Below, in pieces: positions 1 to 5,775 of a DNA stretch of 17,842 bases (positions are counted from its first letter, which is position 1; each line of letters begins with the position of its first letter). Made by a program: the position numbers and the translations under genes. The notes under the pieces were generated by a model. The model did no database searches. It saw only the letters and a program-made list of their open reading frames with translations, and was not told where the DNA came from. The stretch comes from an uncultured Eubacteriales bacterium (GTDB lineage Bacteria > Bacillota > Clostridia > Christensenellales > Borkfalkiaceae): contig CADBSX010000077.1 of the NCBI GenBank assembly GCA_902797515.1, forward strand, positions 1 to 17,842, read 5' to 3'.

Positions 1-875
1 AGGGAAAATACGAAAGATATTCCGTCTTGTATTCTTATCCCGTTTTCGCGGTAAAAAGACTCGCGGAAGATTACGGCGAAGAAAGGGCCGCAAAGATAAT
101 GAACGCCGATGAAGAAAGGACGGCTGTAAGATTCAATAAGGGCGTTGACGGCGAAAAATATCTTCTCGATAAGCGATGGAATTACGAAAAAACTCCTTTT
201 TACAACTGCTTTTTCGTAAAGGGATTTAAACGGGACGAGGATTACGACAAGGGAATATATACGTTTCAGTCGGTAGGCAGCGTCGCCGTTTGCGATCTTG
301 TCGGGCAAGGGAATTTATTATTAGACGCGTGCGCCGCCCCCGGCGGGAAAAGCGTGTTTTTATCCGATAATTTTTCTTATGTCGTTTCGCGCGATATTCA
401 CGCTCACAGAGTGAAACTTATAGAAGAATACGCCGAAAGGATGGAGAAAAACAATATTTCGGCGGAGATAAAGGACAGTTCCGTTTCTTACGCCGAAGAT
501 AAGGAAAAATTCGACGTAGTCCTTTGCGACGCGCCTTGCAGCGGATACGGCGTTATTAAGGATAATCCGGATATAAAACTTTTCAGAACGGACGAAAACG
601 TAAGAGAACTTAACGGTTTGCAACTCAAAATTCTTCGCGCGTCGGCGGACGCCGTAAAGGTCGGCGGATTTCTGTGTTATTCGACCTGTTCCGTTTTCAA
701 CGCGGAAAACGACGGTATTATCGGTAAATTTTTAGAAGCGGACGGTCGTTTTGAAGCGGTTCGGTGCGAAAGTCCGTTAAAAAACGAAAAGGGAAAATTC
801 GGAATACGTTTTTTCCCCGACGTGTCTTTCGGCGCAGGATTTTATTTTTGTAAAATGAAGAGGAAATCCGTATGA
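1..875 (+). CDS. rsmB: 16S rRNA (cytosine-C5) methyltransferase RsmB, 5' end missing
   Basis: The C-terminal catalytic part of RsmB, which methylates C967 of 16S rRNA using SAM during 30S maturation. The frame is open to the window's left edge and the residues before the TTG at 27 (GKYERYSV...) still match the family, so that TTG is not the start; the N-terminal NusB-like domain lies outside the window. The Rossmann SAM motif LDACAAPGGKS is at about 321-353. Motif IV DAPCSGYGV carries its Cys at 537-539 and motif VI YSTCS carries the catalytic Cys at 687-689. The stop TGA overlaps the rlmN ATG by 4 bases (ATGA), which suggests translational coupling. The family call is secure; other RsmB/NOP2/Sun proteins share these motifs, but the rlmN-rsgA-rpe context fits RsmB. 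Confidence 0.93.
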   Translation, partial: GKYERYSVLYSYPVFAVKRLAEDYGEERAAKIMNADEERTAVRFNKGVDGEKYLLDKRWNYEKTPFYNCFFVKGFKRDEDYDKGIYTFQSVGSVAVCDLVGQGNLLLDACAAPGGKSVFLSDNFSYVVSRDIHAHRVKLIEEYAERMEKNNISAEIKDSSVSYAEDKEKFDVVLCDAPCSGYGVIKDNPDIKLFRTDENVRELNGLQLKILRASADAVKVGGFLCYSTCSVFNAENDGIIGKFLEADGRFEAVRCESPLKNEKGKFGIRFFPDVSFGAGFYFCKMKRKSV

Positions 876-1918
876 AAATACTCGGCGATCTGTCCGAAAA
901 CGAATTAAAAGAATTGATTTCGGAAACAGGCGAAAAACCGTTCAGGGCGGGACAGATACTGCGCGGACTGCGTTCGGGAAAGAGAATATCGGAAATCACG
1001 GAATTGAGCGTCGGTTTAAGAAAGTCTTTACTCGAAAAATTCGTCGATCTGCCCGTAGAGATAATCGAAACGAGAAAATCTGCGATCGACGGGACGGAAA
1101 AATTTCTTTTCAGACTTTCCGACGGCAACGTTATAGAAGGCGTGCTTATGAAATATAAGTACGGAAACACTCAATGCGTATCGACGCAGGTAGGATGCAG
1201 GATGGGATGCGCTTTCTGCGCGAGCGGAATAGGCGGGCTCGTCAGAAATCTCTCCGCAGGGGAAATACTCGGACAAATCGAACAGGTCAACGTATATCTC
1301 GGCGGAACGTTGACCGACAGAAAAGTCACCAACGTAGTGCTTATGGGCAGCGGCGAGCCGCTCGATAATTATGAAAATACGGTAAAATTCCTTAAAAACG
1401 TATCGGATAGTAGCGGGCTTAATATAAGTCCGAGAAATATAAGTTTATCGACTTGCGGGCTCGTTCCCGAAATAAGAAAACTCGCGGAAGAAAATATCGA
1501 CGTAAATCTCACGGTTTCTCTTCACAATCCCTTCGACGAGCAGAGAAAAAAACTTATGCCGATAGCGTATAAGTATAAAGTTAAAGAAATTCTCGACGCT
1601 TGTTCTTATTATTTCAAAAAGACGGGAAGAAGGTATATTTTCGAGTATTCTCTCGTAAAGGGGCAAAACGACACGAAAGAGTGCGCGGACGAACTTATCA
1701 GACTTTTGAAGGGCAGGCATTGCCACGTAAATATAATAAGATTGAATGAAGTAAAGGAAAAAGGGCTTTTGCCTACGTCCGATAAAACGGCGTATTCTTT
1801 TGCTGAAACGTTAAGTAAAAGCGGACTTTCCGCCACGGTAAGAAGGTCTATGGGCGCGGATATCGAAGGGGCTTGCGGACAACTTCGCAGAAAATATCTC
1901 GAAAAAGAAGGAGTTTGA
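872..1918 (+). CDS. rlmN: 23S rRNA/tRNA adenine-C2 methyltransferase RlmN (radical SAM)
   Basis: A radical SAM enzyme that methylates C2 of A2503 in 23S rRNA and, in the family, A37 of some tRNAs. At 348 residues it has the usual length. The [4Fe-4S] motif CxxxCxxC is C109-C113-C116 (CRMGCAFC). The two mechanistic cysteines are also visible: C102 in QCVSTQVGC, 7 residues before the cluster motif as in E. coli, and C335 in the C-terminal GACGQL, the site that carries the transient methyl. Start is ATG at 872, with AAGAGGA at 858-864 and a 7-base spacer, overlapping the rsmB stop. The last codons contain the ribosome binding site for rsgA, and rsgA continues in the same frame after the TGA. Cfr is the main alternative, but the neighbours and sequence favour RlmN. 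Confidence 0.96.
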   Translation: MKILGDLSENELKELISETGEKPFRAGQILRGLRSGKRISEITELSVGLRKSLLEKFVDLPVEIIETRKSAIDGTEKFLFRLSDGNVIEGVLMKYKYGNTQCVSTQVGCRMGCAFCASGIGGLVRNLSAGEILGQIEQVNVYLGGTLTDRKVTNVVLMGSGEPLDNYENTVKFLKNVSDSSGLNISPRNISLSTCGLVPEIRKLAEENIDVNLTVSLHNPFDEQRKKLMPIAYKYKVKEILDACSYYFKKTGRRYIFEYSLVKGQNDTKECADELIRLLKGRHCHVNIIRLNEVKEKGLLPTSDKTAYSFAETLSKSGLSATVRRSMGADIEGACGQLRRKYLEKEGV

Positions 1919-1924
1919 GAAATT
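1908..1924 (+). promoter_or_regulatory. Ribosome binding site and ATT start deciding rsgA initiation
   Basis: AAGGAG at 1908-1913 lies inside the last rlmN codons. Eight bases later is ATT at 1922, in the rsgA frame. No ATG, GTG or TTG exists in that frame between the rlmN TGA (1916-1918) and ATG 2147, which would cut off the whole OB-fold domain. A TTG at 1915 is in another frame and only one base from the AAGGAG. The spacing and homology alignment make ATT the best start; non-canonical initiation itself is inferred. Confidence 0.65.
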
Positions 1925-2779
1925 TTAGGTCAGGTTTTAAAGATAATATCGGGGAAATATACCGTTTTTGACGGTACGGAAACCAAAGTATGCGTCGCCA
2001 AAGGCGCGCTTAAAGTCAAATCGGACGGAATAATAACCGGCGATTTCGTTAACGTCGGCGACGACGGCGTTATAATTTCAGTCGGGACGAGAAAAAACCG
2101 ATTAAAACGACCGACGGTCGCAAACGTCGATAAAGTCGTTATCGTTATGGCTGAAATACCGGTTCCGGATTTCTTGCTTTTCGATAAGATGATCGCCTTA
2201 TGTAAAATAAAAAATATAGACGTCGCGATTGCGGTGAACAAATCGGATTTAGGCGCGGGCGTTTACGAAAAAATAAAGAGATCATACGGCGATATTGCGG
2301 AAAATATTTTCGTTTTTTCCGCTAAAACGGGCGAGGGGATAGAGCCGTTAAAAGAGTTTTTAAAGGGCGGAACTGTCGTTCTCGCGGGACAGTCGGCGGT
2401 CGGAAAAACTTCTATAATCAATCGGATATTCGGGGAAAACAGGACTGTCGGCGACGTAAGCAGAAAAACGCTCAAAGGGAAACAGACGACGACTTTTTCT
2501 GAAATAATTATAAAAGACGGAATAAAAATAGTGGATACTCCGGGATTTACGTCGCTTGACGCCGATATTTCGTCGGATGAAGTCGCGCTCGGTTATCCCG
2601 AATTCATTTCTTTTTCGGTCAAATGCAGGTTTTCCGACTGTTCGCATATAACCGAGCCCGATTGCGCGGTGAAAAAAGCGGCGGAAAACGGAATTATTGA
2701 CAGGGAAAGATATTCGAGATACGTTAAAATTTACAACGAAGTGAAGGAAAGAGAAAAGGAATATGGAAAGAGAAATTAA
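1922..2779 (+). CDS. rsgA: Small ribosomal subunit biogenesis GTPase RsgA, probable ATT start
   Basis: A circularly permuted GTPase that binds late 30S precursors and checks the decoding site. From ATT 1922 the protein is 285 residues, near the usual 290-300. The N-terminal OB fold opens LGQVLKIISG, matching Bacillus YloQ (EGKIIKALSG), so the first conserved residues sit 1-2 codons after the rlmN stop. The G motifs appear in permuted order: G4 NKSD (106-109), G5 SAKTGEG (about 133), P-loop GQSAVGKT (156-163), G3 DTPG (205-208). The C-terminal zinc motif is C235-x4-C240-x-H242-x5-C248. A conventional caller would start at ATG 2147 and lose the OB domain, including residues needed for 30S binding. 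It shares the frame of rlmN and overlaps rpe by 17 bases. Function is secure; the start codon is inferred. Confidence 0.9.
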   Translation: MLGQVLKIISGKYTVFDGTETKVCVAKGALKVKSDGIITGDFVNVGDDGVIISVGTRKNRLKRPTVANVDKVVIVMAEIPVPDFLLFDKMIALCKIKNIDVAIAVNKSDLGAGVYEKIKRSYGDIAENIFVFSAKTGEGIEPLKEFLKGGTVVLAGQSAVGKTSIINRIFGENRTVGDVSRKTLKGKQTTTFSEIIIKDGIKIVDTPGFTSLDADISSDEVALGYPEFISFSVKCRFSDCSHITEPDCAVKKAAENGIIDRERYSRYVKIYNEVKEREKEYGKRN

Positions 2780-3422
2780 GATCGCGCCCTCTATTTTGTC
2801 TGCGGACTTTTCAAAGATGGGCGAAGAACTCGAAAGGGCTGAAAAAGCGGGCGCGGACGTTGTTCATATAGACGTTATGGACGGCGTGTTCGTCCCGAAC
2901 ATCACTTTCGGTATGAAAATGGTGAAAGATTTGAGAAAACTGTCAGATCTGCCGTTCGATTGTCATCTAATGATAGTCGAGCCTTGGAAATACGTCGATA
3001 AATTCGCCGCCGTCGGCGCGGATTATATTACGGTACACTACGAGGCTTGCGGGGAAAAGACGGGCGAAGTTTTAAAACTTATCAGAAATAACGGCGTAAA
3101 ATGCGGGCTCGCGATAAATCCGGATACCGATTTCGAGAAAGTAAAAAAATATATCGGTTGTTGCGATCTTTTTTTGGTAATGAGCGTTTTCCCCGGATTC
3201 GGCGGGCAGAAATTCATATCAGACGTTCTTGAAAAATGCCGTAAGGCGAGAGAAGAGATAGATAAAAGAGGCTATTCCTGCGTTCTTGAAATAGACGGCG
3301 GAATAAACGGTGAAACGGTGAAACTTGCCGCGGACGCCGGTTGCGATTTTATAGTCGCAGGAAGCGCAATATTCGGCGCGGAAGATATTGCGAAAGCCAT
3401 AAAAACTTTAAAAAATATTTAA
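2763..3422 (+). CDS. rpe: Ribulose-phosphate 3-epimerase
   Basis: Interconverts D-ribulose 5-phosphate and D-xylulose 5-phosphate in the pentose phosphate pathway; a cytosolic TIM barrel with a bound divalent metal. The protein is 219 residues, full length. Visible family motifs are APSILSADF (S10), HIDVMDG (metal ligands H35 and catalytic D37), HLM (H68), the phosphate-binding loop PGFGGQKF (144-151), catalytic/metal D178 in EIDGG, and VAGSAIFG at the C-terminal phosphate site. The ATG at 2763 lies inside the end of rsgA (17-base overlap) and the nearest GGA is only 2-3 bases away, so initiation probably depends on ribosomes finishing rsgA. The rsgA-rpe order is the same as in Bacillus. Confidence 0.97.
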   Translation: MEREIKIAPSILSADFSKMGEELERAEKAGADVVHIDVMDGVFVPNITFGMKMVKDLRKLSDLPFDCHLMIVEPWKYVDKFAAVGADYITVHYEACGEKTGEVLKLIRNNGVKCGLAINPDTDFEKVKKYIGCCDLFLVMSVFPGFGGQKFISDVLEKCRKAREEIDKRGYSCVLEIDGGINGETVKLAADAGCDFIVAGSAIFGAEDIAKAIKTLKNI

Positions 3423-3440
3423 TTTACCGAATATTTTAAA
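3407..3440. terminator. AU-only inverted repeat between convergent genes, possible weak terminator
   Basis: TTTAAAAAATATT (3407-3419) can pair with AATATTTTAAA (3430-3440) with a 2-base bulge, around a 10-base loop that contains the rpe stop. The repeat fills the short gap between rpe and the convergent HAD gene and has T-rich flanks on both strands. It has no G-C pairs in the stem, so it would be a weak terminator at best, and AT composition alone could produce it. Confidence 0.3.
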
Positions 3441-4124
3441 TTATTTTACGATTTCAATCAAATCGTTTAAGTCTGTGATTTCGTAGGTGTAAGGAACGGT
3501 CTTTCCCTCTTTCGGCGTCTTTTTTACGAAACAGGTGTCTATTCCGTTTTCGTATCCCATCGAAATATCGGAAAGCGGCGAGTCGCCGACAATTAACGCT
3601 TTTTCTTTTTTAAATCCGTGGATTTGTTCGGCGACTTTACGGAAAAACTCTCCCGAAGGTTTAGCCGCGCCTAACTCGTCGGAAATAAAGAGGTTTTCAA
3701 AATATTCGGCTATTCCCGACAGTTTCAACCTTCCGCGTTGGACTTCGCTTATTCCGTTCGTGATGATAAAGAGCCTTGCTCCGAGTTTTTTGAGGGAAAC
3801 GACGACGTCTTTCGTTTCGGGGAAAAGAACGGAAGTTTCGGACAGTTTTTTCGAGTAGGTTTTAGCGAAAGAGGGGATATCGAAAGAAACGCCGACAACG
3901 AGAGAGTATTCTTTAAATCTTGACGGAATTATTTCTTCTTTTCCGATTTTTCCTTCGGAATATAAATCCCAATATTTCTGGTTTATATCGCGGTATATTT
4001 CGTAATTTTCGAATTCCGACGGCAGACCGAATTCTTCAGAAGTTCCGAGAAAACACAGTTCGGCGGTTTTCTGGAAGTCGAAAAGAGTATCGTCGGCGTC
4101 AAATAATATTATCTGATATTTCAT
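3441..4124 (-). CDS. yjjG: HAD hydrolase, YjjG-type noncanonical pyrimidine nucleotidase
   Basis: A haloacid dehalogenase phosphatase with an alpha-helical cap. YjjG members dephosphorylate nucleoside monophosphates, notably odd pyrimidine nucleotides, as house-cleaning enzymes; that specificity is inferred. The 227 residues contain all four HAD motifs: FDADDT (nucleophile D9, acid D11), IITNG, the AAKPS lysine, and GDSPLSD. The run ITNGISEVQRGRL followed by FENLFISDELGAAKP closely follows E. coli YjjG. It is the only minus-strand gene here, convergent with rpe and divergent from the ROK kinase. No ribosome binding site precedes its ATG (complement of 4122-4124), and its predicted promoter puts +1 on the start codon. 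A generic 5'-nucleotidase or phosphoglycolate phosphatase is the alternative. Confidence 0.85.
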   Translation of the reverse strand: MKYQIILFDADDTLFDFQKTAELCFLGTSEEFGLPSEFENYEIYRDINQKYWDLYSEGKIGKEEIIPSRFKEYSLVVGVSFDIPSFAKTYSKKLSETSVLFPETKDVVVSLKKLGARLFIITNGISEVQRGRLKLSGIAEYFENLFISDELGAAKPSGEFFRKVAEQIHGFKKEKALIVGDSPLSDISMGYENGIDTCFVKKTPKEGKTVPYTYEITDLNDLIEIVK

Positions 4125-4130
4125 AAAAAT

Positions 4131-4159
4131 ATTTTAGCATTTTTTCCGAAATTTATCAA
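4131..4159 (-). promoter_or_regulatory. SigA-type promoter for the YjjG-type HAD gene, leaderless geometry
   Basis: On the minus strand, TTGATA (complement of 4154-4159), a 17-base spacer and TAAAAT (complement of 4131-4136). Six bases (ATTTTT) separate the -10 from ATG, so +1 would fall at or next to the A of the start codon. The hexamers are seen directly; promoter activity is inferred. Confidence 0.6.
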
Positions 4160-4174
4160 ACGATTTCATTATCC

Positions 4175-4203
4175 TTGACAATATCGGAAAAAGAATATAT
4201 ACT
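4175..4203 (+). promoter_or_regulatory. Strong SigA-type promoter for the glucokinase-CMP kinase-LysRS unit
   Basis: Consensus TTGACA at 4175-4180, a 17-base spacer, and TATACT at 4198-4203. Predicted +1 is near 4210, giving a 5' leader of about 20 bases with GAGG at 4221-4224 five bases before ATG 4230. The divergent HAD promoter lies back to back, with 15 bases between the two -35 elements. Confidence 0.75.
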
Positions 4204-4229
4204 TTTAAAAGGTCAAAAATGAGGTTTTT

Positions 4230-5189
4230 ATGGACGAGAATAAATTTTATATAGGTATAGATCTCGGCGGCACGGACATAAAGGGCGGCGTAGTTGACGG
4301 AAAGGGGAATATCGTATATTCTCACAGCGATCCTACGGAAACCGCGAAAGGCGCGGAAACCGTTATGGACAATATCGCGAAACTTACCGGTTACCTTTTG
4401 AAAAAGTCGGGCATTTCCATAGAAAACACGGTCGGCATAGGTATGGGAGTTCCCGGAATGATCGACAGCAAAAAAGGCGAAGTTATCTTTTCCAACAATT
4501 TCGGTTGGAAACACGTCGCCATTTCGGAAGGAATAGCGAAGAGAACGGGCTTTTCGGTTAAGATCGCGAACGACGCGAACGTCGCCGCGCTCGGCGAGGC
4601 TTATTTCGGCGCGGGGAGCGAATACGACGACTGCGTAATGATAACGCTCGGAACGGGCGTCGGCAGCGGAATAATTGCGGGCAAAAAACTCTTCGAGGGA
4701 AACAAGTCCGCAGGAGCGGAAATAGGACATATGGTAATATGTTACGGCGGAGAACAGTGCACTTGCGGAAGAAAGGGCTGTTTCGAGGCTTATTCGTCCG
4801 CTACCGCCTTGAAAAGAGACACGAAAAGGGCGATGGAAGCGCACAAAGACAGCAAGATGTGGGAAATCGGCTCGACGGATAACGTCAGCGGCAGGACGGC
4901 GTTCGATTATAAAGATAAAGACGTTTACGCGAAGGAAGTCGTCGATAATTATATAGAAAAACTCGCTTGCGGACTTGCTAATATCGCGAACGTTTTCCGC
5001 CCGCACGTTATAATGCTCGGCGGTGGCGTGAGCAATCAGGGCGATAATCTCGTAATTCCCGTTCAGAAGGCGTTAGACAGGGAAATATTCGCGGGCGAAG
5101 AAGGTCCCGCCTGCCCCGTCAGAATAGCAAAACTCGGCAATAAAGCGGGAATTTTGGGCGCGGCGGCTCTTTTGATGGACAGAATTTAA
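4230..5189 (+). CDS. glcK: ROK-family glucokinase
   Basis: Phosphorylates glucose with ATP to glucose 6-phosphate in the cytosol; glucose specificity is inferred from resemblance to Gram-positive GlcK proteins. The 319 residues have the usual length. The phosphate-binding motif DLGGTDIKGG is at 11-20, the catalytic base D115 lies in NDANVAALGEA, and the second phosphate motif is LGTGVGSG (140-147). The zinc site is H167 (GAEIGH) with C177, C179 and C184 (CTCGRKGC). There is no N-terminal helix-turn-helix, so it is a kinase and not a ROK repressor. It is the first gene of the unit that continues with the CMP kinase homologue (22-base gap) and LysRS. Fructokinase or N-acetylmannosamine kinase activity cannot be excluded by eye. 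Confidence 0.88.
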   Translation: MDENKFYIGIDLGGTDIKGGVVDGKGNIVYSHSDPTETAKGAETVMDNIAKLTGYLLKKSGISIENTVGIGMGVPGMIDSKKGEVIFSNNFGWKHVAISEGIAKRTGFSVKIANDANVAALGEAYFGAGSEYDDCVMITLGTGVGSGIIAGKKLFEGNKSAGAEIGHMVICYGGEQCTCGRKGCFEAYSSATALKRDTKRAMEAHKDSKMWEIGSTDNVSGRTAFDYKDKDVYAKEVVDNYIEKLACGLANIANVFRPHVIMLGGGVSNQGDNLVIPVQKALDREIFAGEEGPACPVRIAKLGNKAGILGAAALLMDRI

Positions 5190-5211
5190 TTTAACAGGAG
5201 AAAACTTCGGT

Positions 5212-5760
5212 ATGTTTTTTAAAATTTCCTTGGCGGGAGATTTGGGAAGCGGAAAGAGTACGGTAGGAAAAATACTCGGAGAGCGTTTCGGAGCGGAGAT
5301 CGTCTCGATAGGCAGATTGCAGAGAAAAATGGCGTCGGATCTCGGCATGGATACCTGCGATTTCAACAGGTATCAGGAAAGCCATCCCGAATTCGATAAA
5401 ATTCTCGACGGAAAACTCGCGGAATACGAGAAAAAAGAAGGGAATTACATTTTCGATTCGCGGCTCGCATGGCATTTCGTTCCGAGTTCGTTCGCGGTCT
5501 ATCTCAAATGCGACAGAGAAGAGGCGGCGAGGCGGATAATCGGCGCGAAAAGAGACGACGAGAGTTACGAGGACGAGAAACAGGCTCTCGAAAGGCTTTT
5601 TTTGAGAAGAGCGAGCGAAAAGGAAAGATATCTTGACTTTTACGGCGTCGATATTACGGATATGAACAACTACGACCTTGTGATCGACACGACGGACAGA
5701 AGTCCCGAAACGGTCGCGGAAGAAATAGTTAAAGGCTGGAAAAACCATTATAAAATCTGA
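5212..5760 (+). CDS. cmk: Cytidylate kinase-like protein (archaeal-type CMP kinase family)
   Basis: A small P-loop nucleoside monophosphate kinase, most like the short archaeal CMP kinases (about 180 residues), not the bacterial Cmk of about 220 residues. Evidence is the 182-residue length, Walker A GDLGSGKST (9-17), FDSRLAW (81-87) where the archaeal family has a GRLAG-type segment, and the C-terminal pattern ERYLDFYGVDITD-NYDLVIDT. It would make CDP from CMP and ATP, but the substrate is not proven by sequence. Start is ATG 5212 with CAGGAG at 5195-5200, a long spacer of 11. It sits 15 bases before class I LysRS. The genome may also carry a standard cmk; then this protein could have another nucleotide or RNA-related role. 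Confidence 0.72.
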   Translation: MFFKISLAGDLGSGKSTVGKILGERFGAEIVSIGRLQRKMASDLGMDTCDFNRYQESHPEFDKILDGKLAEYEKKEGNYIFDSRLAWHFVPSSFAVYLKCDREEAARRIIGAKRDDESYEDEKQALERLFLRRASEKERYLDFYGVDITDMNNYDLVIDTTDRSPETVAEEIVKGWKNHYKI

Positions 5761-5775
5761 AAGGAAGGTAACGAC

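Noticed and set aside
27..29. TTG as start of the first gene
   Set aside because: The frame is open to the window edge and the upstream residues match RsmB, so the gene begins outside the window.
2147..2149. ATG 2147 as the rsgA start
   Set aside because: It would remove the whole OB-fold domain encoded in frame from 1922, which matches RsgA homologues.
4134..5006. Long minus-strand open frame opposite the glucokinase
   Set aside because: It is antisense to a well-supported ROK gene, has no family resemblance and reads like a shadow of GC-rich codon positions.
5761..5775. Possible T-box or lysine riboswitch before LysRS
   Set aside because: Only 15 bases separate the genes, and they hold just the ribosome binding site.
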